A program made the position numbers and the translations under genes. A stretch of DNA of 46,621 nt from Syntrophomonadaceae bacterium (GTDB taxonomy: Bacteria > Bacillota > Dethiobacteria > SKNC01): NCBI GenBank assembly GCA_003560915.1, contig PWJM01000091.1:1-46621 (forward strand). Direction: 5' to 3'. Under the pieces are notes generated by a model, which saw only the letters and a list, made by a program, of their open reading frames with translations, was not told the origin of the DNA and did no database searches. Positions within the stretch are counted from its first letter, which is position 1; every line of letters begins with the position of its first letter. This document shows positions 1 through 10,971 of this stretch, one piece after another.

Positions 1-760
1 ACCATGGATCTACCTGCTTTATGGTTTCTTCATGTTTTTCTGTAAGCCCCAGCAGTTCAGAAACCGGAACTATTTTGTATTTCCTTAACTTTAGTGAGTG
101 AATAACCATAGGCAGGGCCTTAACCCCCTGGGGGGAACAATTGTGGAGCAGGATGATTCCTCCTTTGTGGGTCCTCTTTACCACCCGGTCTATGATTTTA
201 TCCACTCCGGGATTCAACCAATCCCCGGTTTCAATGCTCCAGAGCACCGTATAATAGCCAGCTTGTTCAGCAATGTTCAATACTCTATCATCATATTCTC
301 CAAAGGGCGGCCTGAAAAACAAAGCACGATAATCGAAATTTTCCTTTAGTAAATTATCCGCCTTCATAATTTCTTTTTCAATTTCCTCCTCATCCAGTTC
401 CTTCATATGGGCATGGGAATAGGAGTGGTTTCCAATTTCATGCCCACTTTTTAGAATTTCCTCCGTCATTTCCGGGTATTTTTACATCCATTTTCCTGTA
501 ACAAAGAAAGTGGCCTTAAGATCATACCTGTCCAGGGTCTTTAAGATATCCCTGGTATATTCATCACTCCAGACCACATCAAAGGTTAAAGCGATAATAT
601 TCTTTTCGGTATCCACCCGATAGATGCCGCTGTCCTTGCCCGGAGAGAATACTCCATGTAGAATCTGGTAGCTTAAAACAAACCACAGAGCTGCCAATAA
701 AATAATCACGATAATACCTCTTTTTATATTTTTAGAGGTAAAGGTAAAGTTATAAAACAT
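1..760 (-). pseudogene. Polysaccharide deacetylase (NodB domain, membrane-anchored, PdaA/PdaB-like), interrupted by an in-frame TAA; 3' end runs off the window
   Basis: The ORF 482..760 ends ...IALTFDVVWSDEYTRDILKTLDRYDLKATFFVTGKWM*. The same frame continues without a shift: KYPEMTEEILKSGHEIGNHSYSHAHMKELDEEEIEKEIMKADNLLKENFDYRALFFRPPFGEYDDRVLNIAEQAGYYTVLWSIETGDWLNPGVDKIIDRVVKRTHKGGIILLHN... (NodB motifs TFD, HxxxH, RPPFG, LLHN). Confidence 0.85.
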
Positions 761-832
761 TCTTCTCCCCCTTTCATCATTTTTTATATATTAAATTAGT
801 ATTATATAAAAAATTTTTTTAGACCAAATAAA

Positions 833-862
833 AAAACATAAACCAAATTTGGTTTATGTTTT
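833..862 (-). terminator. Rho-independent terminator downstream of pnp
   Basis: Perfect 30-bp palindrome AAAACATAAACCAAATTTGGTTTATGTTTT directly abutting the pnp stop codon, followed on the minus strand by a T-rich run. Confidence 0.8.
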
Positions 863-3055
863 CTAACTTCTTTGTCTTGGCCTGGACCTGGGTCTGCCGC
901 CGGAGCCTCCACCGGACCCTCTATCAGGCCTGCCACCGGAACCTCTATCTCCCTCAGGCTTTTCCTGAGTTTCCTCACAGGCTCCCCCCATGGCTGCCTT
1001 CCTGGAAAGATCAATGCGTCCTCGGTCGTCAATATCCAGAACCTTTACTAATACTTCGTCACCTATATTTACTACATCTTCAGTTTTTCCTACCCGGTTG
1101 TGGTCCAGTTGGGAAATATGACACAGACCCTCTTTACCGGGAAGTACTTCCATAAAGGCTCCATATTTTTCTACCCGAGTCACCTTACCTAAATAGGTAA
1201 CTCCTGCCTCCACGTCTACTGTTAGATTTTCGATCATTTCCCGGGCTTTTCTTCCGCCTTCTTCGTCAAATGCAGCCACATATATTTTACCATCATTCTC
1301 AATATCTATTTTTACACCGGTCTCGGCTACAATCTTATTAATAATTTTGCCTCCTGGACCAATAACATCCCTGATTTTATCAGGATGAATTTGTATGGTA
1401 AATATTCTGGGAGCATAAGGAGAAAGCTCCGGCCTGGGTTCCGAGATGACTTCTGCCATTTTATCCATGATATAAATGTACCCGGCTTTGGCCTGTTTTA
1501 AAGCAACCTCCAGGATTTCTTTGGAAACTCCTTTAATTTTAATGTCCATCTGCAGGGCGGTAATCCCTTCGCGGGTCCCTGCTACTTTGAAGTCCATATC
1601 TCCATAGAAGTCCTCCATACCCTGGATATCAGAAAGAACGGCTACTTTGTCCTCTTCTTTAATGAGACCCATGGCAATTCCCGAGATCATCCGTTTGATA
1701 GGCACCCCGGCATCCATGAGTGAAAGACAGCTGGCACAGACGCTGGCCATTGAGGTAGAACCATTGGACTCCAGCACCTCTGATACAAGCCGTATGGTGT
1801 AAGGAAAGGATTCTTCATCGGGCAGCAGAGTAAGAATTGCTTTTTCAGCCAGGGCTCCATGCCCAATTTCCCGTCTACCGGGCCCCCTCATAAATCCACT
1901 TTCTCCGACACTAAAAGGTGGGAAATTATAATGATGCATGAATTTTTTAGATTCTTCCAGCCCCAGGCCATCCAGCATTTGGACATCCCCCATAGCTCCC
2001 AGGGTACAAACTGTCAAAACCTGGGTTTGTCCTCTAGTAAATAACCCCGAACCATGGGCCCTGGGCAGTATCCCTAATTCAGAAGTAATCTGCCTGATTT
2101 CATCAGGCCTTCTCCCGTCAGGCCTCACGCTCTCATGAACGATTTTCTTTCTTGTTTCTTCTTTCAGAATGGTCTCTACCAGATTTTTAATTTCTCTTTC
2201 CATTCCGGGATATGTTTCTTCAAAATACAAAAGGGCATCTTTTCTGATCTCATCAACTTTCTCTTCTCTTTCATGCTTCTCTTTAATTCCTAAGACCCCC
2301 GCCAGTTTAGATGTAACCTGTTCCCTGACGGCGCTTTCCAGTTCGCCACCGGATTCCGGAACAACGTACTGGATCTTTTCTACACCCACTTTTGCGGCCA
2401 TCTCTTCCTGAAGCTGAATAATCTTTTTAATCTCTTCATGCCCAAAGAGAATGGCTTCCAGCATCTTGTCCTCTGAGACTTCGTGGCCTCCGGCTTCTAC
2501 CATCATAATCCCATCTTTGGTGCCGGCTACGATTAGTTTTAGAGCGCTCTTTTCTGACTCTTCCCAGGTGGGATTAATTACCATCTGGTCATCCACCATA
2601 CCTACCATAACTGCAGCAATGGGCCCTAAGAATGGAATCTTAGAGATGGTAAGAGCCGCAGAAGCACCAATGAGTGCAGGAATTTCCGGGGGACAATCCT
2701 GGTCTACGGAAAGCACTGTAGCCACCACGTGTACCGCGTTACGAAAAACCTTTGGGAAAAGCGGACGGATTGGACGGTCTATTAACCTGGCTGACAGAGT
2801 CGCTTTTTCTGTTGGTCTCCCCTCCCGCTTGATAAAGCCGCCGGGGATCTTCCCTACGGAATAAAGCCTTTCTTCGTAGTCCACAGTCAGGGGAAAGAAA
2901 TCTATCCCTTCCCTGGGGTCCTTAGAAACGGTAGCCGTAACCAGTACAGCAGTGTCCCCGCAGCGGACTAAAACCGCTCCATGGGCCTGTTTAGCCAGTT
3001 TACCGGTTTCTAAAGTAAGAGTGTTTCCGGCTACCTCCATTTGAAATTGCTCCAT
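863..3055 (-). CDS. pnp: Polyribonucleotide nucleotidyltransferase (PNPase)
   Basis: 730 aa with two RNase PH domains, KH ([19 protein letters not shown]) and S1 ([33 protein letters not shown]); follows rpsO. Confidence 0.98.
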   Translation of the reverse strand: MEQFQMEVAGNTLTLETGKLAKQAHGAVLVRCGDTAVLVTATVSKDPREGIDFFPLTVDYEERLYSVGKIPGGFIKREGRPTEKATLSARLIDRPIRPLFPKVFRNAVHVVATVLSVDQDCPPEIPALIGASAALTISKIPFLGPIAAVMVGMVDDQMVINPTWEESEKSALKLIVAGTKDGIMMVEAGGHEVSEDKMLEAILFGHEEIKKIIQLQEEMAAKVGVEKIQYVVPESGGELESAVREQVTSKLAGVLGIKEKHEREEKVDEIRKDALLYFEETYPGMEREIKNLVETILKEETRKKIVHESVRPDGRRPDEIRQITSELGILPRAHGSGLFTRGQTQVLTVCTLGAMGDVQMLDGLGLEESKKFMHHYNFPPFSVGESGFMRGPGRREIGHGALAEKAILTLLPDEESFPYTIRLVSEVLESNGSTSMASVCASCLSLMDAGVPIKRMISGIAMGLIKEEDKVAVLSDIQGMEDFYGDMDFKVAGTREGITALQMDIKIKGVSKEILEVALKQAKAGYIYIMDKMAEVISEPRPELSPYAPRIFTIQIHPDKIRDVIGPGGKIINKIVAETGVKIDIENDGKIYVAAFDEEGGRKAREMIENLTVDVEAGVTYLGKVTRVEKYGAFMEVLPGKEGLCHISQLDHNRVGKTEDVVNIGDEVLVKVLDIDDRGRIDLSRKAAMGGACEETQEKPEGDRGSGGRPDRGSGGGSGGRPRSRPRQRS

Positions 3056-3080
3056 GTAAACCCTCCTTTTCTATTATATT

Positions 3081-3108
3081 AATAAAAGCGGGATAGCCCG
3101 CTTTTATT
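3081..3108 (-). terminator. Hairpin terminator between rpsO and pnp
   Basis: Inverted repeat AATAAAAGCGGG-ATAG-CCCGCTTTTATT (12-bp arms). Confidence 0.75.
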
Positions 3109-3114
3109 TCCTGC

Positions 3115-3384
3115 TTACTTTCTTAAGCCTAAACTTTTGATCAGATTTAAATATCTATCGGGGTTGCGATCTCTCATGTAGTTTAACAGCCCCCGCCGCT
3201 GGCCTACCATTTTCAGCAGTCCTCTGCGGGAATGGTGGTCCTTTTTATGGGTCTTCAGGTGTTCATTTAAGTGATTAATTCTTTCCGTCAAAATTGCCAC
3301 CTGCACCTCGGGTGACCCGGTATCGCTCTCATGCAGTTGATGTTTATTAATTATTTCTTGTTTGCGATCAAGACTCATGGTCAT
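3115..3384 (-). CDS. rpsO: 30S ribosomal protein S15
   Basis: 89 aa [55 protein letters not shown]..., canonical S15. Confidence 0.98.
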   Translation of the reverse strand: MTMSLDRKQEIINKHQLHESDTGSPEVQVAILTERINHLNEHLKTHKKDHHSRRGLLKMVGQRRGLLNYMRDRNPDRYLNLIKSLGLRK

Positions 3385-3514
3385 TCCCTTTTCACCTCCT
3401 TATCTTAATTATCCCCTAAAGCCAAGAGAATCGTCGGAGACTCGATTTTCCTAGCTGAAGGTTCATGAAAAGCATTTTTATTGTATCATAACCAAATTTC
3501 CTTGTAAAGGAAAT

Positions 3515-4471
3515 TCAAGGCTGTTTAAATCCCGCTAAATCATTATTGAAACTTTTTATAATTTTTAAGGCCCGATGCAGGTCCAGCTTTATCTGTTCCT
3601 TTAATTTTTCTGAGCTGGAGAAAGGCCTTTCATCCCTTATTTTTTGCAAAAATGCCAGTCTCAATTCACTTTCATAGATACTATGTTCAAAATTTACGAT
3701 ATGTGTTTCTATAGTTTTTATTGTACCCCTAAAGGTAGGATTATATCCGATATTGGTAAGGCCGTAATAGTTCTGCTTTTCATAGGTCACGTTGGTCAGG
3801 TAAACCCCATCGGCAGGGATAATCCTTTCCAGGGGGACCTCTATATTAGCAGTGGGGTACCCCAGAAATTTTCCCCTTCCTTCACCGGGGATAACCTTTC
3901 CTCTAATAAAATAGTGATACCCCAGATAAACCGAAGCCTCTTTCATCCGTCCCTGCAAAATTAAATCTCTTACCAGAGAACTGCTCACAATCTTTTCATT
4001 GAAGATCACCGGCTGTACTACCTGGACCTTAAAACCATAAAGCCGGGCCATTTGTTTTAAATCCTCCGCCCTGCCGGAACCTTCCCGGCCAAAAGAGTAA
4101 TCAAACCCTACCACTACTTCTTTTACCTGCAGGCAATCTACCAGGAATTTTTTAACAAACTCCTCCGGTTTAAGGGAAGCAAACTGTCGGTCAAAGGGAA
4201 TTACCAGCAGAAGGTCAATCCCTAATTCCTCCATAAGACTAGCTTTTTCCAGGAGAGGAGTTAAAATCTGGGGCCTGCTTTCAGGTTTTAAAAGGTTGAG
4301 GGGATGAGGGTCAAAAACCAGTACTGCACTTTTAACCTTAATTTCCCTGGCTTTTTGGACGGTAATATTCAGTATTTCCCTATGCCCCCGGTGAACACCG
4401 TCAAAATTTCCCAGAGCCAGGGCCATTCCTTGAATTTCGCCGCATTGATCAAGCCCATAAATTATTTCCAT
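3515..4471 (-). CDS. ribF: Bifunctional riboflavin kinase / FAD synthetase
   Basis: 318 aa; ALGNFDGVHRGHREIL nucleotidyltransferase motif and a riboflavin kinase region (PGEGRGKFLGYPTANIE). Confidence 0.96.
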   Translation of the reverse strand: MEIIYGLDQCGEIQGMALALGNFDGVHRGHREILNITVQKAREIKVKSAVLVFDPHPLNLLKPESRPQILTPLLEKASLMEELGIDLLLVIPFDRQFASLKPEEFVKKFLVDCLQVKEVVVGFDYSFGREGSGRAEDLKQMARLYGFKVQVVQPVIFNEKIVSSSLVRDLILQGRMKEASVYLGYHYFIRGKVIPGEGRGKFLGYPTANIEVPLERIIPADGVYLTNVTYEKQNYYGLTNIGYNPTFRGTIKTIETHIVNFEHSIYESELRLAFLQKIRDERPFSSSEKLKEQIKLDLHRALKIIKSFNNDLAGFKQP

Positions 4472-4503
4472 TAAACCTCACCATACCTTTACATATCTGT
4501 CCA

Positions 4504-5421
4504 TCAGGCCTGCCAAAAGATTTTTTTGGGTGTAAGCACAGTTTCACCCGAGTGCTTCTTCCATTCACCCAGGGCCAAAAAAATTCCTGTGGAGGAGTAA
4601 ACCCTTACCATTTTATCGGAAACAGAATAATTTTTCAAGCGTGCAGTAGTCTGGCCCACTCCATTAACAAAAGGATTAAAAGCTTCCTCCCGGAGTACCA
4701 CTGCAGGAAAATGTCCGAAGACATAGTCCAGCGGAAGGATGCAGTCCCCAATACTCCCTTCCTGAATTTTTTTACTCACTTCTTCTCCGGTATAAGATTC
4801 TTCAATTCCAAAGGGGCCCGATTGAACTCTCAATAAAAAAGAAAGGTACGCTCCCGTCCCCAAACTTTCCCCGATATCCGCTGCCAAAGTCCTGATATAT
4901 GTACCTTTGGAACACTCTACCTGAAATAGAATCCGGGGTAATTCTACATCCAGTATTTCCAGGGAAAATATTACGGCCTCCCGGGGCTTCCGGGGGACCA
5001 CTTCTCCCCGGCGGGCCAGCTTATAAAGAGGTTTACCCTTATGCTTCACCGCGGAAAACATAGGAGGTATCTGGATAATTCCCCCTCTGAACTGGTCCAT
5101 CACCTTCTCTAACCGTTCCCGGCTTATTGCTTCTACCGGAAATACCCCGGACGTTTTTCCGTATGCGTCCTGTGTATCTGTGGTGATTCCCAGATGCATT
5201 TCCCCCCGGTATATTTTTGTGGATTCTAAAAGATAGGCTGCAGCCTTTGTCCCTTTTCCAAGACAAATTGGTAAAACCCCGGCAGCACCAGGGTCCAGGG
5301 TTCCGGCATGACCAATTTTTTTTATTCCCAGCAGTCTTCTAAAATAGGCAACACACTGATGAGAAGTCATACCGGGAGGTTTAAAGAAGTTTATAAATCC
5401 ATCCATATTCATATCATTCAT
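4504..5421 (-). CDS. truB: tRNA pseudouridine(55) synthase
   Basis: 305 aa; GFINFFKPPGMTSHQ..., GHAGTLDPGAAGVLPICLGKGTK. Confidence 0.96.
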   Translation of the reverse strand: MNDMNMDGFINFFKPPGMTSHQCVAYFRRLLGIKKIGHAGTLDPGAAGVLPICLGKGTKAAAYLLESTKIYRGEMHLGITTDTQDAYGKTSGVFPVEAISRERLEKVMDQFRGGIIQIPPMFSAVKHKGKPLYKLARRGEVVPRKPREAVIFSLEILDVELPRILFQVECSKGTYIRTLAADIGESLGTGAYLSFLLRVQSGPFGIEESYTGEEVSKKIQEGSIGDCILPLDYVFGHFPAVVLREEAFNPFVNGVGQTTARLKNYSVSDKMVRVYSSTGIFLALGEWKKHSGETVLTPKKIFWQA

Positions 5422-6413
5422 CCATTCACTGGATTTTTACATTCCTCCAGGAACTTCCGGGCGCTGTTTAAAACCTCCTGCCTGGCTTCAGGCAAGGTTT
5501 TTTCTACCTGGCATCCGGCTGCCCGGGGATGTCCTCCCCCTCCATAAATCTCCGCCAGCTGACTGACATCTACCCTGTGGGAACGAAATCCTACTCTGAT
5601 CTTTCCTTCACATATCTCTTTAAATAAAATCCCTATTTCCACCCCTTGAATGTTTCGGGTGTAGTTTACCAGGCCCTCTGTATCCTCTTCTCTTGCACCG
5701 GTGCACTTCATCATTTCCAGGGTTACCGTGATATGGGCAATTTGGTTCCCGCAGTCAAATTCCAAAGTGCTTAAGGCTTCTTTAATCAGCAGGGTACCTT
5801 CCCGGGTAGCATTTTCATAAATATGGCGGGTCATTTCCGCCGGGTTAACCCCTGATTCAACCAGATCCGCCGCGATTCGGTGGGTACGGGAGCTGGTGTT
5901 GGCATATCTGAAGGAACCGGTATCCGTGTTTATCGCAGTATACAGACACATGGCTATTTCTTTAGTTATAGCCAGTTTCATCTGCTTTAACAGTTCATAA
6001 ATAATCTCCCCTACAGAACCGGCCCCGGCATCAATATAGTTGTACTGGCCAAATTTTTCATTGGTCACATGGTGGTCGATATTTATAACTCTTTGGATTT
6101 TGGCCAAATCCATCAAAGGCTCAATGCGCCTTAAATCACTGCTATCCAGAACAATGATCAGCCCATAATCCCCGGTTTCTACCTCCTGCCATTCCTTTAC
6201 CTCTTCCCAATGAGGGAGAAAACGGTACTTGAATGGCACAGGGTCTATAGTAGTGAGCACAGCCTTTTTCCCCAGAGAGTTCAGTGCAATCCATAAAGCC
6301 AGGGCAGACCCTACACTGTCACCATCTGGATTCATATGGGAGGTAATTAAATAATTGTTTTCTTTTAATAAGAGTTTAGCAATAGTATCAAGCCCGGAGC
6401 TGGAGTTAATCAC
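5418..6413 (-). CDS. nrnA: DHH/DHHA1 phosphoesterase, NrnA-type oligoribonuclease / pAp phosphatase
   Basis: 331 aa; SHMNPDGDSVGSALAL, NIDHHVTNEKFG, GGGGHPRAAG; overlaps truB and rbfA ends. Confidence 0.92.
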   Translation of the reverse strand: MINSSSGLDTIAKLLLKENNYLITSHMNPDGDSVGSALALWIALNSLGKKAVLTTIDPVPFKYRFLPHWEEVKEWQEVETGDYGLIIVLDSSDLRRIEPLMDLAKIQRVINIDHHVTNEKFGQYNYIDAGAGSVGEIIYELLKQMKLAITKEIAMCLYTAINTDTGSFRYANTSSRTHRIAADLVESGVNPAEMTRHIYENATREGTLLIKEALSTLEFDCGNQIAHITVTLEMMKCTGAREEDTEGLVNYTRNIQGVEIGILFKEICEGKIRVGFRSHRVDVSQLAEIYGGGGHPRAAGCQVEKTLPEARQEVLNSARKFLEECKNPVNG

Positions 6414-6783
6414 TATCTTCTCCTCGTTTTTCTTTTTCTTTTAAGTCGTTTAAAATCTCTGTAATATGGGCTCCGTATTCAATGGATTGGTCCAGATGAA
6501 AACTGATTTCCGGCACATGCCTCAAGCGAATTCTCTTCCCAATTTCCGAACGAACAAACCCAAGGGCACTTTCCAGCGCCTTAAGGGTTAACTGCTTTTC
6601 ACTTTCACTGCCATATATACTTACATAAATCCGGGCAAAACCCAGGTCTCTTGTGACCTCTACATCCGTAACGCTTAAAAAGCCGGTAAACCTGGGGTCT
6701 TTTAATTCTGACTGAATTATTTGGCTGACTTCTTTTTTTATCTGTTCTCCTACTCTACTTGCCCGGGCCTTCTGTCTGGTCAT
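6406..6783 (-). CDS. rbfA: 30S ribosome-binding factor
   Basis: 125 aa; RVGEQIKKEVSQIIQSELKDPR.., synteny. Confidence 0.95.
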   Translation of the reverse strand: MTRQKARASRVGEQIKKEVSQIIQSELKDPRFTGFLSVTDVEVTRDLGFARIYVSIYGSESEKQLTLKALESALGFVRSEIGKRIRLRHVPEISFHLDQSIEYGAHITEILNDLKEKEKRGEDSD

Positions 6784-6802
6784 TTTAGAATACCCCCATA
6801 GT

Positions 6803-7084
6803 TCAAATTATTTCTACCTTATAACCTATTAAATATCCTTCCTTTTCATTCTCCAGTTCCTTAACAATTCGATCCAGAATTCGATTGGCAAAACCAGAAT
6901 TATTGCTCACACAGACAGCCGCCAGGGTAGTTTTCTGCCATTTGTCATGATCATCAATTTCAGCAATGGACACATTATATTTTTGCCTTAATTTCGAAAG
7001 TATACTCTTTAAAACCCGTCTTTTATCCTTTAATGACTGAAGGTTTGGGAAAAACATCTCTACCCTGCAAATTCCGATAATCAT
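6803..7084 (-). CDS. DUF503 family protein (YlxP-like)
   Basis: 93 aa; MIIGICRVEMFFPNLQSLKDKRRVLKSILSKLRQKYNVSIAEID; between infB and rbfA as in other Firmicutes. Confidence 0.9.
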   Translation of the reverse strand: MIIGICRVEMFFPNLQSLKDKRRVLKSILSKLRQKYNVSIAEIDDHDKWQKTTLAAVCVSNNSGFANRILDRIVKELENEKEGYLIGYKVEII

Positions 7085-7097
7085 ATTTTCCTCCGGT

Positions 7098-9221
7098 CTA
7101 TGCTTTCACTTCCTGCATTACAAAGGCTTCAAGAATATCCCCTTCTTTTATATCATTGAACCTTTCTAACATGATGCCGCATTCGTAACCATCCACGACT
7201 TCCTTTACATCGTCCTTAAACCTTTTTAATGAATCGATTCGGCCTTCGTGGATTACGATTCCATTCCTGATTACCCTGATTCCTGAGTCCCTGGTAATTT
7301 TACCATCGATGACATAACAGCCGGCAATATTCCCCAGTCTGGACACTTTAAAGGTTTGACGGATTTCAGCCCTTCCCAGGACCACCTCTTCAAATTTGGG
7401 ATCCAGCATACCGGTCATGGCTGCCTTAATATCCTCAATAATTTCATAAATAACCCTATAAAGCTTTACCTCTACATTTTCCTGTTCGGCCATTTTACGG
7501 GCATTGGGTTCTGGCCTTACATTAAAACCAATAATGATTGCCTCAGAGGCTGCTGCCAGCATAATATCCGATTCGTTAATAGCCCCTACTCCGGTATGAA
7601 TGACCTGAAGGCGGACCTCCTCATTGCTCACATTCAGCAGAGAATCCTTCAGCGCTTCTACTGAGCCCTGAACATCCCCTTTAATAATAATATTGAGGTC
7701 CTTAATCTGCCCCTCCTGAATCTGTTTATAAAGATCATCCAGGGATACCTTCCGGGTTTTTTGCAGCTCCTGCTCCCGTCTCCTGGTGGATCGTTTTTCG
7801 CCAATTTGACGAGCCATTTTATCATCCTTAACCACCTGAAATAAATCTCCTGCATCAGGGACATCCGAAAAACCCAGTACCTCTACAGGCGTAGAGGGAC
7901 CCGCCTTTTTCACTTTCTGCCCTGTGTCACTAATCATGGCCCTTACTTTACCGTAGATGGACCCGCAAACCACTGCATCCCCTACTTTCAAAGAGCCATT
8001 TTGAATCAATATGGTGGCTACTGGTCCCCTTCCTTTGTCCAGCTTGGCTTCAATTACGATTCCTCTGGCGGTGGTGGCGGGGTTTGCTTTAAGCTCAGCC
8101 ATTTCTGCCAGCAGAAGTATCATCTCCAATAGAGTATCCAACCCTTCACCCTTCAGGGCGGATACCGGTACAAATATGGTTTCTCCTCCCCATTCTTCGG
8201 GGACGAGTCCGTATTCTGTAAGCTGCTGTTTTACGCGGTCCGGATTGGCATTAGGTTTGTCTATCTTATTCACTGCCACGATAATTGGAACCCCGGCTGC
8301 CCTGACATGGTTTAATGCCTCCACAGTCTGAGGCATGACTCCGTCATCCGCTGCTACTACCAGAATAGCTACATCTGTCACCTGCGCACCCCTTGCCCTC
8401 ATTGAAGTAAAGGCCTCGTGACCGGGTGTGTCCAGAAATACAATCTTTTGGTTATTAATAACCGCCTGATAAGCTCCGATATGCTGAGTAATCCCTCCGG
8501 CCTCCTGGGATGTAACATTGGTTTCCCGGATAGCATCCAAGAGAGAAGTTTTCCCATGGTCTACATGCCCCAAAACGGTAACTACCGGAGACCTGGGCTT
8601 GAGATTTCGGGGGTCCTCCTCTATGGGCATAATTTCCTTTTCTATTTCATCCTTCTCAATGACTTTCAGCTCTACGGAGTATCCCAGCTCCTCCGCCACA
8701 ATTTTTATGGCATCAGGTGCTACCTCCTGGTTAATATTGGCTAAGACCCCCAGGGCCATGAGTTTGGTAATTAGTTCTCCAGGAGCAACGTTCAGTTTAT
8801 CCGCCAGTTCTTTAACGATAATAGGGGTTTCCAACACGATTGCCTGGCTTTTCTCCTGTTTCTCCTCCGGCTTTTCTCGTCCTCTTTTTTTATCCGGACG
8901 TTTATCGGTTTTTACCGCTCTCTTTCCCTTGGTTATTTTTGCTTCTTTTGCTTCTTTTGCCACTTTCGCCTCTTTTACATCTTTTGCTTCTTTCGCTTCT
9001 TTCGCTTTCTTCTCTGCGGCCTCTTTCTTACCCTCAGGCTCCTGGGCCTTCTTCTCATCCTTTTTTGTTAACAAGTCAGTAACCATCTCTGCAGTTTCAT
9101 CATCTACGCTGCTCATATGATTTTTTATATTCTGTATATCTAAATCCTTTAAAATAGCAACCAGTTCTTTACTGGATAATCCTAATTTTTTTGCCAGTTC
9201 ATATACCCTTATTTTTTCCAT
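7098..9221 (-). CDS. infB: Translation initiation factor IF-2
   Basis: 707 aa; G-domain [38 protein letters not shown]-terminal Lys/Ala/Glu low-complexity linker. Confidence 0.98.
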   Translation of the reverse strand: MEKIRVYELAKKLGLSSKELVAILKDLDIQNIKNHMSSVDDETAEMVTDLLTKKDEKKAQEPEGKKEAAEKKAKEAKEAKDVKEAKVAKEAKEAKITKGKRAVKTDKRPDKKRGREKPEEKQEKSQAIVLETPIIVKELADKLNVAPGELITKLMALGVLANINQEVAPDAIKIVAEELGYSVELKVIEKDEIEKEIMPIEEDPRNLKPRSPVVTVLGHVDHGKTSLLDAIRETNVTSQEAGGITQHIGAYQAVINNQKIVFLDTPGHEAFTSMRARGAQVTDVAILVVAADDGVMPQTVEALNHVRAAGVPIIVAVNKIDKPNANPDRVKQQLTEYGLVPEEWGGETIFVPVSALKGEGLDTLLEMILLLAEMAELKANPATTARGIVIEAKLDKGRGPVATILIQNGSLKVGDAVVCGSIYGKVRAMISDTGQKVKKAGPSTPVEVLGFSDVPDAGDLFQVVKDDKMARQIGEKRSTRRREQELQKTRKVSLDDLYKQIQEGQIKDLNIIIKGDVQGSVEALKDSLLNVSNEEVRLQVIHTGVGAINESDIMLAAASEAIIIGFNVRPEPNARKMAEQENVEVKLYRVIYEIIEDIKAAMTGMLDPKFEEVVLGRAEIRQTFKVSRLGNIAGCYVIDGKITRDSGIRVIRNGIVIHEGRIDSLKRFKDDVKEVVDGYECGIMLERFNDIKEGDILEAFVMQEVKA

Positions 9222-9288
9222 GAACTACACCTCCATTTTATTGACCCCCTTATAGTAATTGGTCATTTGAATATGATCCAACCCTGAA

Positions 9289-9567
9289 TCAATGGTGTTC
9301 AATTTCCTTCAGAGCTTTTTCCAACCGTTCTTTTACTTCCGGTGACACGGGTCGTTGTAAATTTTTTTCTATGCGTTTGCCTTTTACTGCCTGTTTAAAG
9401 CAGGATAGAGTGGGGCAAATATAAGTGCCGCGGCCAGAACGTTTTCCAGTAAAGTCTATTTCTATGGTGTCTTCAGGAGTCCTAACAATACGTATTAGCT
9501 CTTTCTTGCTTTTTTTCTCCTGACATCCTATGCAGACCCTCAGGGGAATCGTTTTTTTTCTGGCCAT
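9289..9567 (-). CDS. YlxR family (DUF448) RNA-binding protein
   Basis: 92 aa; RKKTIPLRVCIGCQEKKSKKELIRIVR...GKRSGRGTYIC, between nusA and infB. Confidence 0.93.
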   Translation of the reverse strand: MARKKTIPLRVCIGCQEKKSKKELIRIVRTPEDTIEIDFTGKRSGRGTYICPTLSCFKQAVKGKRIEKNLQRPVSPEVKERLEKALKEIEHH

Positions 9568-9623
9568 TTCACCTTCCTCCTCTTTAAAGTATCCTGGTCT
9601 ATCCTGGAGCCTTTATCCGCATG

Positions 9624-10943
9624 CTATTTTTCTATATTGTGGTCGTTGATACCCTCTATAATTTCTTCTTCAGCTGAAGCTTTGTTTTCTTCCTTTTCTG
9701 AGTCAGGTTCTATAAAAATATCTTCTTCCCTTTCCATTGAAGCATCTTCCTCTGCAATATTTCCAGTATCTTCCTCTTGCTCGGGGGATACACCAGAATT
9801 TTCATTTTCTACTTCCTCTAAGATCATTTCTTCATCCATCTGTTCCCGAAATCCCGTGGCCTCATCCAATTCTTCTTGAGAAATTTCATCCGTTTCCTCT
9901 GGAAGCTGTTTTTTTACCTGAGACTCACTGTTGATATCTATTTTCCAGCCGGTCAGCTTTGCTGCCAGCCTGGCATTTTGTCCCTCTTTACCAATAGCCA
10001 AAGAAAGCTGGTAATCAGGAACCACTACGCCGGCTATTTTCTTGTCTTCGTTAATTTCCACCGAGGAAACTTTTGCAGGACTTAGTGAATTTGAAACAAA
10101 CTCCCTGGGATCTTCGCTCCACTTAATAATATCTATTTTTTCCCCTTTTAATTCGCTAACAATGGTTTGGACCCTTACCCCTTTTGGCCCTACACAGGAA
10201 CCTACGGGGTCTACTTCAGTATTCCTGGAGTAAACGGCAGCTTTAGAGCGGTGGCCGGCCTCCCGGGCTACTGATTTAATTTCTACGGTACCATCGTATA
10301 TTTCAGGGACTTCCAGTTCAAAAAGCCTTTTCAAAAGGCCCGGATGTGTTCGAGAGACCAGAATTTGGGGCCCTTTGGTGGTTTTTTTAACTTCCACCAC
10401 GTACGTTTTAATGCGGTCTCCCTGTTTGTATGTTTCATTAGGCATCTGTTCCGAAGGAGCCAAAACAGCCTCTGCCTTACCCAGATCAATAATAATGTTT
10501 TTCTGGTCCGTTCTTTGGACAATACCGGTAACAATATCATCTTCTCTGTCAACGTATTCCTTATATATAATCTCTCTTTCCGCTTCCCTAATCCTTTGAA
10601 TTACTACCTGCTTTGCCGTCTGTGCTGCAATTCTCCCAAAATTTTTCGGGGTAACCTCCATCTCAACAATGTCCCCGAATTGATATTTAGAACTAAGTGC
10701 CCTGGCTTCCGGCAGAGATAATTCCTGCTGTGAATCCTTTACTTCCTCCACAATAGTCAGGCAGGAGTAAACTCCAATTTGTCCCGTGTCCCGGTCTATG
10801 CTGACCTTAACATTGGGCGCAGTATTAAAATTTTTCTTATATGCTGAAATCAACGCCGCCTCAATGGCTTCAAAGAGTATATCCTTACTGATACCCTTTT
10901 CCTTTTCAATTTGTTCTAATGCATCAATAAATTCATAATTCAT
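9624..10943 (-). CDS. nusA: Transcription termination/antitermination protein NusA with a long acidic C-terminal tail
   Basis: 439 aa; S1 and KH domains ([49 protein letters not shown]); the last ~90 aa are Glu/Asp-rich. Confidence 0.97.
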   Translation of the reverse strand: MNYEFIDALEQIEKEKGISKDILFEAIEAALISAYKKNFNTAPNVKVSIDRDTGQIGVYSCLTIVEEVKDSQQELSLPEARALSSKYQFGDIVEMEVTPKNFGRIAAQTAKQVVIQRIREAEREIIYKEYVDREDDIVTGIVQRTDQKNIIIDLGKAEAVLAPSEQMPNETYKQGDRIKTYVVEVKKTTKGPQILVSRTHPGLLKRLFELEVPEIYDGTVEIKSVAREAGHRSKAAVYSRNTEVDPVGSCVGPKGVRVQTIVSELKGEKIDIIKWSEDPREFVSNSLSPAKVSSVEINEDKKIAGVVVPDYQLSLAIGKEGQNARLAAKLTGWKIDINSESQVKKQLPEETDEISQEELDEATGFREQMDEEMILEEVENENSGVSPEQEEDTGNIAEEDASMEREEDIFIEPDSEKEENKASAEEEIIEGINDHNIEK

Positions 10944-10971
10944 AACTTAACCTCCCAAAAGCTCTTTAAAA

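Noticed and set aside
98-349. 83-aa plus-strand ORF
   Set aside because: Antisense to the well-conserved 3' part of the polysaccharide deacetylase frame; no family resemblance.
476-490. Stop codon recoding (selenocysteine or pyrrolysine) in the deacetylase
   Set aside because: The codon is TAA, not TGA or TAG, and no catalytic role is expected at this position; nonsense mutation or sequence error is simpler.
8930-9020. Repeated CTTCTTTCGC/TTTTGC-like units as a possible CRISPR or minisatellite
   Set aside because: They encode the KEAKEAK linker of IF-2; no spacer-like unique segments.
8518-9120. 200-aa plus-strand ORF opposite infB
   Set aside because: Ser/Phe/Ala-rich translation caused by the antisense of the Lys/Ala/Glu-rich IF-2 linker; no independent coding signal.
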